The notes under the pieces are model-generated. The model worked only from the letters and a program-made list of their open reading frames with translations. It searched no databases and was not told where the DNA came from. This document shows positions 45,520 through 60,574 of a stretch of 64,000 bases of DNA, one piece after another. The position numbers were made by a program, and so were the translations under genes. Within the stretch, counting starts at the first letter, position 1. The number at the start of each line of letters is the position of its first letter. The DNA is from Leuctra nigra (lineage: Eukaryota > Arthropoda > Insecta > Plecoptera > Leuctridae), in the NCBI GenBank assembly GCA_934045905.1, contig OW203761.1:34522964-34586963 (forward strand), written 5' to 3'.

Positions 45520-48500
45520 TCAAGACTCGTGTAGCAGAATATTGGTTGCATTGAGAATGTCATTGTTGGAGCTACGCAAGGCACTGAGCACACGGGAACG
45601 CTCGAAGCCCATCTCTACCAGAGTCTGCACTTGCTCCTCGGAAGGTGCCACGGAAACTAGAACGGAAAACATCATTGTCAACAAAAGTACAAATTATGTT
45701 CTATGCCCACATGAAGGCAGGCAATAATATATACGTTGGCATATTGCATATTACACATGTGCTTCAGGGGCGGTCGGGGACGAAAAGGACCGGGATGCGA
45801 TGAGGCAAAGGTCCCGGATAAACATGTGTCAGAGCCCGTAAAACAAAGTCTATAGAGAAAAATGTATGTAAAATGAGTAAAAATGCTGGATATCTATGAA
45901 AAACAACAGTAAAATGTAAATAGGGGCCCGTAATATGGGGAAAAGGGCCCATAAAAGACAGGGGCCCAGGATGCAATCGCACCCCAGCACCCCGACCCCC
46001 ACTGTGAAAAAATTGCACGAGCTATTTAATTTGCCGAACTATGAAAAAAACAGCTTTACATACAGGTTTGATGCAGTGTGACTGTCAGATTAAAAATTCT
46101 TACTTGGGCGAGGGGGGAAGTTCTGCCGTCGATTCCGAAGAAAGTTTCCAAACAGCAAACCTCCATTGTCGTTAGGCCAATTGTAGTTGTCGGGTCCCAC
46201 CAAAGTTTCAGCAAAGCCTTGACCTTGCTGAAAATTTGCACAGATTATTTAATATTTTACTACACAATGGGATCACTTATATCAAAATTGTGGATAACTT
46301 TAGCAAGCGACACATTTCAACACATTGTCTTTTTGTTTTTGTTTTGTACGCTACAGGTCACTTGATTATTCCGATAAAGCTGAAATTTTGCACTTAGTAA
46401 TATCATGCTTACTACTTAATAGTGTATAGTTTTGAGCATGCCTTCAGATTGCTTGAAAAATGAAAATAGCATGTAGTTACACACCACAGTATTACTGGAG
46501 TAACACAGCATTGATTTGACCTATCAAATCGAAATTTTTCACAGTATTTTAGGCCTTTGTATAATTATTAGTTTTAGGGTTATACATTCGTAAAAATCCA
46601 TGGCTTGGTTAAAATTATAATACATTCTCTTGAAATGCAACTCTGAACTAACCTGTCGGCGAGTGTCTCGAGCTCGATTCAGCAACACTTGTTGCTCCAG
46701 CATCTCCATCTGCTGTGACCGCTGGATCTCGAGTGTGGCTCCAATATCCCCTTCATCGGGTGCCTTTGAACCAAGCAGCCAACCAAATGACATCTCACTC
46801 AACCGACCAAGCCAATGCGGGATGCGAAACCAACGTTGCATGTACAAAACGTTGTATCGGTACATCAGCCCTGCCATCTAGATTTGCAGAAAAGAATATC
46901 TTAATATTTTGACTTTAATGCATTAACAATCCATTTTTTACTAATTCACTTACAATACCACAAACTCCAGAAATTAATGTAGCTATTGACGTAGAGCACA
47001 CCTGAACCCCAAGTAAATATGTTAACGTTTTGCCAGTAACTGGTATACCAAGTATGTACGTAGTAGTCACTCGAGGGACGTCAAAGAAAAAGTTTACAAA
47101 TAGTGGAAAGATGAGACCATACCTGAAATATAAGAAGAATCTTACTGTGTGTATAAGTAATTAATACTACTACTAATAATAATCCTTCTCTCAGTTCCAA
47201 GAACTAATTAATAGATGATAATTGATAATGGTAAAGATTTTAGTTAATTGTTGTTTAGTTAATGATTTGGCATTACGGTCCAGGAGGTAAGTAGCCGCCA
47301 GAATGTAGATCAATGTTGAGTTGTTGTAGACACAAAATTACAGCAGTTTCCAGTAAAGTAGCTATGGTGCAAGTAGCCAAAAGATATGATGCGAACTTTT
47401 GAGATCCAAACCTCCTTTCAAATATTCTGAAAATAAATATTCATTATGAGAAGGAGTGCTAATGAAATACAAAAACAGTGCAAAATTATGTGCGGTCAGT
47501 ACTTGCCTGAAATAGTATATTAAAAGAGCACCGCACACCAAATCTTTTGGATCAGGAAATGTTATTCGGGATGTGAGTAACCGCCACACCTAAAAAATAC
47601 GAAACATAGACCTAGGTACATAGTGAAACACAATTTTTAGGTAGGCTATGAAATCTTTCTAATGGGAACATGTCATTTTATCACTGTCCTAACAGAAGAG
47701 CAAGAAATTATGATTTATTTTTACACCCGGCTTCAAGACTAGTTTCAATTTACCCTCTGTACGGAGGGTAAACATTTCTCCTACGGCCGACTGTACTCTG
47801 AATAGTTCTGAGTAGTTAAGTAGGTACCTAGGTACCTAACTAAAATTAAATTACAAATAAAACCCATATAAATATCAGTAGGTAGGTAGTGTGTTACGTG
47901 TAACATATAAGCTCATTTATTAAATAAAACACACATGTTTTCGTAAAGGTTTGTACCTATAAACCTAAATCTTTAACATTTCTTTCAGAGTTTCGACAGA
48001 TTGACAAAATTACAACAATGCAATCACATGTTAGGTATATCAGGACCCATACCTAATATTGCCAATTTGATAGTACGGTATTTAATACCTATCTTAAATG
48101 CCCATAGTAGCACCGACCTTGAACTCAGCACCATCGTAGCACCAACGTTTGGCGGCATTAGGTAAGGGACCAGGAGGCTAAGTCTTGAAAAATGCGTTTT
48201 GAAACCGTCTGGCGTTTTAATTTTTTAAAACGTAAAAAAGTTGAAGGCTAAGGTATAGTCGTCAACTTTTTTACGTTTTGATCAATGAAAACGCCAGACG
48301 GTTTCAAAACGCTTTTTTCAAGACTTGGCCTCCAGAGTAATGATCATTTAACTGAAAACTGATTTGAAAATGGAAATGTGTTTCTCTGTGATGAACTCAG
48401 ATGGGGTGATGATATTATACAAGGAAAATCCTCTGTGTAACATGCTAATAAGCAAGCCTTGGTGGTATTGCATGCAAATTAATATGAGTAGGTATGAAAG

Positions 48501-51500
48501 ATACTGCTCTACAAATCTTGAAAACACCTGTGAAGGTAGCCTAATAAAATGTGTCAAAAGAGCAGTGAAAATGCCTTTGAAATTTAAAAACTATTTTGGC
48601 AAATACGTGTCTAGTCTATCAAAAATATTTGAAAATAGGTTAATTGTTTCATGAAAATACGTAGGATGACATTCCTAAGATTTTTTATGCATTGTTTACA
48701 CTGTTTTCTTCAACTGTGAATGAACACACAAACAAGTAAAACACATTAATAACTGTATTGTCATGCCTGAGAATCCACTCAAGGTATATTTCAATTAATA
48801 ATTCATAATGAATCATATATAATTATGTGAAGACACTGACAGTAACTACTTTTACCTCTATGAGCCTAATCTTAGTTAGGTACCTATATTATAATTTATC
48901 TATTAATATTGTAAAAATTTGTTTCCTAATACCCAAACAAGGCATAAAGCCTATGGGTCACTGCTCATGTAAATTTACATTAGGTACTGAATGTATTCTG
49001 TAATATGTACCTTGTGTAATAGGTACCTAGAATAAGTTGATCAGATTTCAAAATTTTTACTATTCACTTTTCAGTGAAACTGATTGATACCTTAAAAACT
49101 ACACACTGTCACTCTCCGCTTTTTCAATCATGACCGAAAACAGAGAGGCAAATTAGGTCACGTGACAGCTGTCAGCCAATGAGAGAGTTGCGCTTCACTC
49201 AGCTCTCGACAGTTGTTTGACAGTGTGTCGGGACTTTTACAAGAATGTAAATTTGTGTATTTGTCAATTTGTATGCTTTGAGAATCACACTCCCATAATT
49301 TAGATTTCTTACCTCGCCCTCACGGAATATCTCAGGAAGTTTGCAAAGCAAGTACTTGCGGAAGTGAGCAGAAAATGGTAAATTAGTAGCAGTGCATGTC
49401 AAAAACATGCTTCCCATTAGCCCTTTGCATACGGGGGCTTTATCTGGAAGAAATGCGATCACATGGTTACTTAGAGATTAAAAATTTTAATGAATGGTTG
49501 AGTTCACACAGGTACCTACAAATAGGTAAAAAATACCAAATAGGTAGGTATGTAGTAGGTAGGTAATATTTAATTAACCTAACACTTATATTATTATAAG
49601 CAATGAAAAATAAAACTAATTTACCTACCAAAAATAGGTATATTTTAATATGAACACATTAACACAAAGGGCGGTAGAAGCTACCTTACAGGTGGTCTAC
49701 AGTTGGCACAGCCAGGTACAGGGAGCCAACTCAACGCACAAAGTTATGGAAAGAGGGGCAAGGACGGATGTCGGCAAGTTCTCCCAGCTAACAAGGACCA
49801 TCAAGGACTGGAACCAGCTGAGCGACACCCTGCGAAATGAAGCCCTACAAAACATGTCAGTCAGGGAGTTCCGGGACTTGTTAGACGCAGAACTCGCTCC
49901 TAACTTATAGGCACGGGATGTGCATTTGCGATGATTCAGGTCGTAAAGCCGGAAACTTCGCAAGTGCGGGTTCTGTGTTCTTCTTCTTATATCTTTAATT
50001 CTCCTATCACCTGTATGTACACACCAAAGACTGGGATTATTACAAATGTCAAAAGAGGCGCAAGACTTGACCATATTAGTATGTATTTCATGGTATTACG
50101 TATCTCATGTCATTATGTATTCCATATTACGTGTTTTATTATTATTATTACTATTATTTTTATTATTATTATTATTATTAGGTATGTTATTATTCTTATT
50201 ATTATTTACATCATTATGTGTCGCGTTTAGTATTACTACATGTATCTCATGGTACTATGTATTTCATATTGTTAGGTTCTCAAAATTATTATGTATTTCA
50301 TAATAATATGTGTTGTATGATACCATGCACTTCATATACTATGCGTTCATATTATTATGTTATGTTTTTTCATATTATTTGTAATTCATATTTTGTGTAT
50401 TTCATATTTTATGTGTTTCTTAAGACTAATATGTATTTCATAGTATTATGTGTTCGTACTATTGTGTATTTCATGAATCATGATAGTATGTAGGTTTTTT
50501 GGAGGTAACCTGCGAAATAAAAACGCGCACCCCGACTGGGAATCGAACCCAGATCCTTCGGGTTTCCGGCCCTATGCTTTAACCATTAAGCTATCGGGAC
50601 GCATTCTTAATCAGCAGGTTGGGTTGCCATACAACTCTTGCGAGTCCGAGTAGGTACCTATGTATGTAGGTATGTAGGTACCTCATATTATTTTGTGTTC
50701 ATATTTTATGCACTTCATATTACTGCTTCACTTCATATCATCTGTATTTCATCACGTTCTTGTGACGGAGAGTCTGTGATTAATGATTATGAAGTCTAGG
50801 GGAAAAAAATGTCTAGTGTCTAACCTACATACCTTCAATATTCTATCTATTATGTTACTATTATGCTAGGAGCTATACCTTACCACTGTATACATATACA
50901 AATTGTAAGAAGACCAATAAATTGAATTGAGACACCAATTCTTGAAATACGTACACACTTTCAAACCGTTTATGTACATTATAAAACTTGAAAAAAGTTA
51001 AATGGGATGTTCCATTTTTGAGTCATCTGTTCATAACGATTTGAGTCAACTATGCGAAGACTGTGACTGAGACTGTTTAAAACTGTGTGAAAAGGGGGTA
51101 AATATTAGATAGGGGAATACCAGTTCTTCATTAAGGCGGGACGAAGGAATGCTAAACTGGTATTCCTTTATTTACCGGAAAGACCATAGTACTACTACCT
51201 CTAGGTACGTTAGCTCACATGCTCTTTTGCACAGTATGTCACATCGACTTGAATCCATATCAAACAATCTTGAAAATAGGTACCTATCCAGTGTTGTTCA
51301 CATCATCGAAGCATTAGTAAAAGGTCGCAACTGTTGTGACAATGACACCTGCCAGTAGGACCGACTACTAGTACTATACCTACATGGAGGTAAATGTAAG
51401 TACTACCTGTAGGCTGTACCTAGTACTACCTACCCATAAGATTAAGAACTATTAGACCTAGGTAGGTACCTACTAATACAAAGATAATATAGGTAGTACC

Positions 51501-51946
51501 TAGGTACATAGGTAGTACACGAATATGTAGGACGAATTATAATAATATAGGTACATACCTAGGTACACAAAATTGCTCCTTTTCACCACTAGAGAATTGT
51601 AAGCACTTTTACCAGCTTTTACTTAGTTCTCAAAAGTAAACTTTTATGTTATGAAGACTCGATTGGTTGAGGACTTTTGATCAAGTGAATTTCTGACAGT
51701 TTTAAAGCTGTATAATCATAAATACTCAAAGAGATTGAGCCTTTTTGTAACCTAGGTAAAGGTAGAGAGGTAAAGGTAGGTAGGTAGTAGGTAGGTATAC
51801 CCAGTACCTAGCTAATCCCTTTCTTTCTTTGAACCCATCCGACCTAGGTCCTAGGACGTAATATGGAAAAGCTTTGAAGGTAGGTAACAAGTGATGAAAT
51901 ACTTACAGAATCCCGTAGTGCTAAATTGAGAAAGTATTGTTGCCAT
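45520..51946 (-). CDS. UBAC2: UBAC2 (UBA domain-containing protein 2), complete, 8 coding exons, 352 aa
   Basis: Coding exons 5' to 3' (minus): 51946-51907, 49443-49313, 47589-47507, 47426-47277, 47122-46954, 46877-46653, 46227-46104, 45656-45520 (stop 45520-45522). Phases agree throughout and the total is 352 aa, against 344 recalled for human. Start ATG 51944-51946 gives MATILSQFSTTGFYKAPVCKG. Recognisable blocks: RIFERRFGSQKFASYL, IFPLFVNFFFDVPRV (a membrane segment), GLMYRYNVLYMQRWFRIPHW and GATLEIQRSQQMEMLEQQ. The last exon holds a UBA domain: EEQVQTLVEMGFERSRVL..NNDILNATNILL. The family is a catalytically dead rhomboid-like ER membrane protein; it links ubiquitin to the gp78/UBXD8 degradation machinery and restrains lipid droplet protein trafficking. 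Intron 3 uses a GC donor. Introns hold a decayed RT, a microsatellite and foldbacks; the 3' UTR end was not located. Confidence 0.92.
48043..48172. mobile_element. Foldback MITE family A, copy 2
   Basis: Contains the inverse of the left arm of copy 1 (AGCACCGACCTTGAACTCAG) and ends GGTAAGGGACC, directly joined to family B as at 27711/27712. UBAC2 intron 2. Confidence 0.7.
48173..48335. mobile_element. Foldback MITE family B, copy 3
   Basis: Arms GTCTTGAAAAATGCGTTTTG and inverse. The inner AACGTAAAAAAGTTGAAGGC is found also at 34340. UBAC2 intron 2. Confidence 0.75.
49115..49205. repeat. Dispersed repeat with GTCACGTGACAGCTGTC, copy 1
   Basis: Shares AACAGAGAGGCA, GTCACGTGACAGCTGTCA and CCAATGAGAGA with 55003-55095. 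UBAC2 intron 2, about 110 bases from exon 2. Confidence 0.65.
49650..49912 (+). pseudogene. C-terminal remnant of a non-LTR reverse transcriptase
   Basis: The ORF ends with FSQLTRTIKDWNQLSDTLRN.. SVREFRDLL, resembling the FPRTIxxWNxLP tail found at the end of jockey/CR1-like RT proteins. Only the last 86 residues remain. UBAC2 intron 1, opposite to the gene. Confidence 0.55.
50075..50490. repeat. Degenerate AT-rich tandem repeat
   Basis: Repeats of TATGTATTTCATA-like units mixed with an (ATT)n run at about 50135-50190. It follows the RT remnant and may have grown from its 3' tail. UBAC2 intron 1. Confidence 0.7.
50529..50600 (-). tRNA. tRNA-like sequence (72 nt), probably SINE-derived
   Basis: The minus strand folds into a cloverleaf. 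The acceptor GTCCCGA pairs with TCGGGGT (two wobbles); the D-stem is GCTT/AAGC, and the T-arm CTGGG-TTCGATT-CCCAG is perfect. The anticodon loop CCGGAAA lacks U33. The apparent anticodon GGA would mean serine, but there is no long variable arm and one anticodon-stem pair is mismatched. More likely a tRNA-like SINE head or pseudogene than a working gene. It lies in UBAC2 intron 1. Confidence 0.4.
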
Positions 51947-52658
51947 GATGGTGCTTCAATAAGTCACTTCAAAATGGACATAACAAGTATTATCACAATA
52001 ATTATTGACAGAGGCGAAGTTCGTCAACAAGACACTTGCCATAGGCAGCCATTTTTAAATGATTAAGCAGAATGAAGTATGAAGTGAACTCGTGTACTGT
52101 GGTTAGTTTAGTTTAGAAGGCGATGATATTACTGTCAAAATGTAAAATTAAATTTTATTATCTGTTAAATCTGTTAAATCTAAATTGTATTATTTTCAAA
52201 TTTGATTAGGTACTGAATACTAATTTTCGAAGCAGTTTGGTTTTATTTGCCATAAAAACATTGTTCAGTTAAAAAGAGACACAAAACAGCATCCCACAAG
52301 GTCCATTGACATTTGGACAACAAACTTACGCCCACTTTTAACAAACGCGTGGTTGTTGCATTGCATCATGATTAGGTTAAGTGCTCAGTATTTAATAAGA
52401 TTTATATCAAAATTAAATGTTCCCAAAGTCAGTTCGCGAACCGATTATCATATATCTAGATGTAACCTTCATATAAGCCAAGGTATGTGCTAGGCAACCA
52501 TATCGTGTGCATATATTAGGTTAAGACTGTCGGCCGGTTTAATTACGTGCTTAGGTACTAAGGTTGGGGAAAGGCTAAGTTGAACCCTGTTTAGCATTGC
52601 CAGGTATAGGCCGGCCCATGCTAGCGCAGGTTCAACTTAGCCTGTCACCGGCCCATAA

Positions 52659-52853
52659 GGCCCCATGCACGGTTGACGCGGACGGACCACGCAGGCGTAC
52701 TGACGCGGACGCAAACGATGTTAAGATAATGGTGAATTAACTGTGATGATCACAATTAGGACGGAGATGGACGATGCAAACGGAAAAAAGTTTTAAGCAA
52801 ACTCCAAATCTATGCGTTCATGTTGTCCGTTCGCTTTAATCGTGCATCATTCT
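52659..52853. mobile_element. Foldback MITE, TAA duplication, first of an adjacent pair
   Basis: The left end GGCCCCATGCACGG and right end CGTGCATCATTCT are flanked by TAA at 52656-52658 and 52854-52856. The second TAA is shared with the next element. Confidence 0.6.
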
Positions 52854-52856
52854 TAA

Positions 52857-53388
52857 AGCCCCATGCACGATTTATGCAGACGGACACCGCGGACGCATAG
52901 AATTGGATTTGGCTTTTAAGAGTCTATAATACTTGATGAAATCCATGTTTTATGAAGCACAAAAAGGCGGCTCCTACTTTTTTCTAAACGGCTTCACAGA
53001 TTGTCTTCAAATTTTCACAGGTTATTGATAAGGAGTAGATTTGTGTCCCAAGTGGTTTTATTTTTTGTTTAGTTATTTCAGGGCAGAGGTGCCAAATAGA
53101 CTCATATATTGCCCATGTTACACCTCCTCAACACGAGAAAAAAAAATTGGATTAATTGAAAAAGTAGGGGCCGCCTATTTATGGTTTTTTGTGGTTTTCA
53201 ATATTTGAATTAAAATAACTTACTTCACATTATGCAACATGCAACACACGATTAAATGGCTAATTTGCATTTTCATGCATTTCTAGGATTTTTTTACATA
53301 CGAATCGAAATTTCTGCGAGAAAAACACACTCTTAAAACATTTTTTTACGTTTGCGCCGTCCGTCCACGCCGAATTGTGCATGGGGCT
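52857..53388. mobile_element. Foldback MITE, TAA duplication, second of an adjacent pair
   Basis: The left end AGCCCCATGCACGATTTATG and its inverse at the right end (TGTGCATGGGGCT) are flanked by TAA at 52854-52856 and 53389-53391. Both ends contain imperfect inverse GACGGAC blocks. 532 bp, non-coding. Confidence 0.75.
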
Positions 53389-53982
53389 TAAGACTAGGGT
53401 TGTTCGGTGGGCTGCTCGTAACTGCTCCAAGCAGATTAGAACTGTAGGTGAAAGTGTTTGCCGGACCGACTACAGGGGACCTATTTTCGAGATCGTTCGA
53501 GTCAAATATCATACGGATTCACAGCCGCCTGACGTCAGACAAAACAAAACAATAAATTGATTTAGCTTGTTGGATACTTTTTCTTTTGGACGGATGTCAC
53601 TTTGACGTCACGCTCGATTATGCGAGGGCTCGAACGATCTTGAAAATTGGGGCCCAGGAAGTATAGGGCTAGTTTAGTTGGAGCAACTTTGAGCAGTTCA
53701 GACCAGTTCCAAGCAAGCTCAATGAACAGACTGATAACATGTTATGGAGAAAAAACATTAAATAAAACCACTGAATTAAATGCAATACGATTCACAAAAG
53801 TTTAAAAGTTTAAACAAGAAGTTTATCACCAATAACCAATTGGACTAGTGAGACTTTATGACCACCCTAGTAAAAGTGTAGCCTTAAAACAGCTTCATCA
53901 AAAGAATTGGCTAATTAAATTCTTATGGAAGGCTACCCACAAATACAGGTTAACATAAGGGAGAATTTGATAGGACATTAGA

Positions 53983-54153
53983 ATGGACGATCAGTTAAGC
54001 GGGTACTTTTATTGTGTCGCCATCACGTACGTACTTATCGTTAGTTGTGGGTTAGCAGCTGGCACATTATCCTTATTTTGTATACGTCCCTGTTGCCGTA
54101 ACGTTAATTATTGGTATCCCGCTATTTACACTACTGTGTTATTTACAAGTTAA
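53983..54153 (+). CDS. Small ORF (56 aa) with one predicted membrane helix
   Basis: ATG to TAA in one block. After MDDQLSGYFYC comes a hydrophobic stretch (VAITYVLIVSCGLAAGTLSL) and then FCIRPCCR, a membrane-then-basic/Cys layout. No family is recognised and no splice or promoter evidence is seen, so this could be chance. Confidence 0.2.
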   Translation: MDDQLSGYFYCVAITYVLIVSCGLAAGTLSLFCIRPCCRNVNYWYPAIYTTVLFTS

Positions 54154-54752
54154 TACATTCAAGTGGTGCTGCAGGTCATATGTCCTACCTCTGTGTATAG
54201 TAATGGGATGTGTATGGTCATGAAGGGATTCAAAGTGAAAATATCTGGTTGAACCGGAATTGGAACCTCTCATAGAACAATGAACAGTGTTGGAACATCA
54301 AAATGTTTAATGCTCTTGTTTATCTCACAAGAGCAATATTAGAGAACTAGAGGGACCCGTCATGTAAAACATGACCAATGCGTACCAGTGGGGTATGCGT
54401 TAAGAAGCACCGATTGAGTTGAGATATTTGGCATCAGAGTGAGCGTCGTTAATAACTTTAGTTAACACGTAACGTCGTTAGCATGACTAAAATGCCCAAC
54501 AGAATACGAAAATGAGTAACGAAGGAAAGCAATGTAATCATAACTACTGGAAAAGCTATTTCAAATGAGTTTACAAATGCTCACCACAGTATGTAAAAAA
54601 AATAAGAAAAAAATTGCAGCCTTGTTGCATTGTGACGACATATTCTTCATTTGTGATACTAATTCATGATCCATAGAGGTATATAAGTATGCTATCCCAG
54701 TGAGAAGGATAACTTATTGTGTGGGGGTTGGGTTTCATTATATCTGTCTCTC

Positions 54753-54971
54753 TGAGGTAGAAAGGTGGAAGTCCATTTTCTCAATTTTGCGTTGCACACT
54801 TTTAAAATGATATAATCAAGCTCTTCCAATTACCATTTGACTGATGTCAACAAATACAGCATGGAGTCCTGTCGCCTTCACAAAATTATGGTTTGATGAA
54901 GTCAGAAATACCTACTGGTTTATGAGCTCACCTCAAGAATAATTGAAATGGACTTCCGACCTTCTACTTCT
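54753..54971. mobile_element. Foldback MITE family C, copy 2
   Basis: TGAGGTAGAAAGGTGGAAGT at the left and its inverse at the right, with the internal run TTTTGCGTTGCACACTTTT like copy 1. Between UBAC2 and FDX2. Confidence 0.65.
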
Positions 54972-55002
54972 AAAACACGGACAAACTATCACGTTCACCT
55001 CA

Positions 55003-55095
55003 TCTGTTTTTTCGCTTATGATCGAATAACAGAGAGGCATGTACGGTCACGTGACAGCTGTCAACCAATGAGAGAACATTCTTCACTTTGCTCTG
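55003..55095. repeat. Dispersed repeat with GTCACGTGACAGCTGTC, copy 2
   Basis: Same block as 49115-49205. The fused CACGTG and CAGCTG E-box cores are conserved in both copies. Confidence 0.65.
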
Positions 55096-55719
55096 CTTTC
55101 ACTCGAGTCCTTTAAATTTTGATACTAAAATCAGGAACAATAGACACATAGGTACATTACTAATAGGAAACGATAGAAAAGCACATTATTTAACAAAATA
55201 AAATAACAGTTCGATCGGCTTTGGTTTAATGGTTTTCAGTTTCACGGCCTGATTGATGTAACTCGGAGGAAGAAAATTTGAATATGTCAGTTTGAACGAA
55301 GTTGGCGGCATGACGTTTTCTATGTAATGTAATTTATTTGACAGTTATTATATTTTAGAGTAGATTTGTTACAAATACAAAAGGATAAGATGTGCGTCTA
55401 AGGTGAGTTTCGGTTATTTCTTTATTCACTGAAAGCAAAAGACATAATTTTAGACATGTTTGGCAATGTAACGCCACCATTTTGAGAGTGCGCGATTCGA
55501 CGTTCCTGACACACAGACAGAACTGGGTAACTATAAGTAAGATAATATAGAGAATATTTTATTTTATTACACAAAAAACAATACAAATTTACAAAGAAAA
55601 TTGTCGCGTCTAAAAAGCCCTATCGGGAAGTGTATTGAATAGGTATTGATAGGTAGGTATTGATAGGTATTGAAATAACTAGAGCACTATGAGACTAAAA
55701 TGTATCTCATTTTTTCTAG

Positions 55720-58394
<2,675 letters not shown>

Positions 58395-58598
58395 AGAAAT
58401 GCGTTATCCTATTAAGAATAATATTGTAGTGCAGGACACACCTACCTACTTGTTTTGTAAATAGTATTTGAACTTTTAATTCATCCTCAATTGTTATTTT
58501 TGTATGAGATTTGCTAGTGCTACTTTTCTTCAATGTAGAGTACGAGTACCTGCTGCACTGTAGAATATTATGGTGCCTAGATGTAAAGGAAAAAGAAC

Positions 58599-58604
58599 AA
58601 TAAA
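58599..58604 (+). promoter_or_regulatory. Likely FDX2 poly(A) signal
   Basis: AATAAA 205 bases past the FDX2 stop codon, in an otherwise non-coding stretch. Confidence 0.5.
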
Positions 58605-59430
58605 TCACTGTGCAATTTGTGCCATATTTTATTAAACTTGAATTATTTATTTACATTGTGAGTTTATTCACCATCTAAAATAGGTAAGTTAGGTAAAAAT
58701 AAAAAATCAGAGGAAAAAGGTTTTTCCCACAAAATGAGAAAAAGTGTTGAAATCACAGTTTTCAGTAGGTATCAGGTGTGGTCCCAGGGAGTTGCTCGGT
58801 GGGCCGTGACCCACCCAGAATTTTCTTTTCCTGCTTATAATTATTAATTAGCATTAGTGAGGAGGGCTGTTAGCACATTAAATTGTGGGAATAGTGCAAA
58901 ATGTGATATGAATTATTCCTTTTGCAGTTTTATAGGAAATTTTCTGCTCTTTCATAATTTCGAGATCCTCAAAAAATCGGATGGCCATTTTGGGCTCCAG
59001 GACTGTCCAAAGGGCCAAAAAATTTGTATTTCAGTGAAATTATAAAACTTTTGTCAATTTATTGTTCCTTCCTGTGTCATTCCAAGCCAAAGCATCAAAT
59101 CGATTTTCACGTACGACTCCGATTTTGTTCATATTTAGTATACATGTTAGGAAGCCGAAAGGAACATGGCTCTTTCAGCGTTTTTCCATATTTTGAACGG
59201 GGTCCGAGAAACGGGCCCCTCAAAAAGTCATTTTGAGATGGGCCTTGCCTTTATAAAACAACTGTATTTTTAACATGGCAGTGGTGACGGTTTGTTCCGA
59301 TGTATGTGCTGGTGGCCCTGATAAGGGCCGTTCGCGACGTTTCGAAGGATGTACTTCCTTCATCTCCTGGCGGCGACTGTATTTTTATTACCATTAGTGA
59401 TAGAGACTAGTGATAGTGATTAGAGACTAT

Positions 59431-59710
59431 GATTATTAAAACCGCCCTAAAACACGATTTTCACGGCGCCCTAGCTCGAAAAGGGCGTAGCCTGTTGTTC
59501 CCAAATTTGGTATACGTTGTAGGGTGGGCCATTGCTCGAAATTAAGATATTTCGCAACAATGTGAGATATCACAATTTTAAGATCCAGTAGGTTAAAAAT
59601 GCCACTTAGATGCTTACAGTAAAAGTGGGTTGCTCCAGCCTTTTTATATGAGAGTGTGCGCTCCATACGATTAGAGACTTGGCTGGCGTGGAGCGACCGC
59701 TCCACTAGAT
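59431..59710 (+). repeat. 270-bp direct repeat, left copy
   Basis: Contains GTTCCCAAATTTGGTATA, TGTAGGGTGGGCCAT and CAATTTTAAGATCCAGTAGG; matches 62103-62385 in the same orientation. Confidence 0.85.
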
Positions 59711-60574
59711 CATTGTAATGCTGTGTATGCCCGTTTGATGCAAGTATGAAGACAATTTTGCTTTAATTACGACAAAAGTTTCACGTGACGTAGGTATGTG
59801 TAGCAGCTAGCAATGTAGAATTTAAAATTTACAAATGGTGGCAGATGTAGGATTTTCCTAATTAATAGAAATGCATGTAGAAAGTGCACCTATCAATATT
59901 CAAATTCAATATTCTTATTGATATTCAAAGTTTGGTGGGCTTAAAGGATTACATTTTATCATGTTTGGTAATCAAAATAATTTTAATGTTGAAAATGTTT
60001 GACTTGGCCCCATCAGTGTATATCGTGTAATTTATTAATATCACACGATCTGAGGTCATCCGAAAAAGCCATAAATATTTGAAAAACTAATTATTAATAA
60101 ATGTGATATGGCTAAGTAAAGGTACTGTTACTACTGTATAATGTGGCCGATTGAGGCATGAGGACTTTTCGTCACAAATATAAAAAAACAAACAATGGCA
60201 TGCTCAATTTACATTAGAGAGAACTTTATTTAAAACACTGCCATTATCAAATGGATGCCTCAAGGATACACACAGTATAACATTATTGGAAATTGGAAAT
60301 ATAGGAAATATTATTAATGTGCTAGAATTATTATAAATTATAGAAAATGCATTGAATTAGTAATGAAAGCAGTAATAGTACAAATGATGATTATAATGAT
60401 GATGAAGATGATGTTTACTGTAGTCACACGGGTCCAATTTACAAATGGTGGCAGATCTTGGATTTTTATATTTTGTGTATATTTGTATAGTAATTTCAGC
60501 TTGTAATTAATTTAAACTAGGTACATACCGTCCAATATCGATATATGCTTAGTTTTTGCGCCAGTCATAATGTA

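Noticed and set aside
45764..46020. Possible hAT element with CAGGGGCGGTCGGGG / CAGTGGGGGTCGGGG ends
   Set aside because: The ends are similar but no matching 8-bp flanks were found, so it is noted only as a dispersed repeat related to 17637-17725.
55381..55408. Possible first FDX2 exon ending AAG|GTGAGT
   Set aside because: The frame needed to join exon 55720 contains a TAA just before the donor.
59281..59400. CTGATAAGGG..CGACGTTTCG resembling a hammerhead ribozyme core
   Set aside because: The core reads CTGATAAG rather than CTGATGA and the required GAAA box and stems are not in place; more likely a retroelement end.
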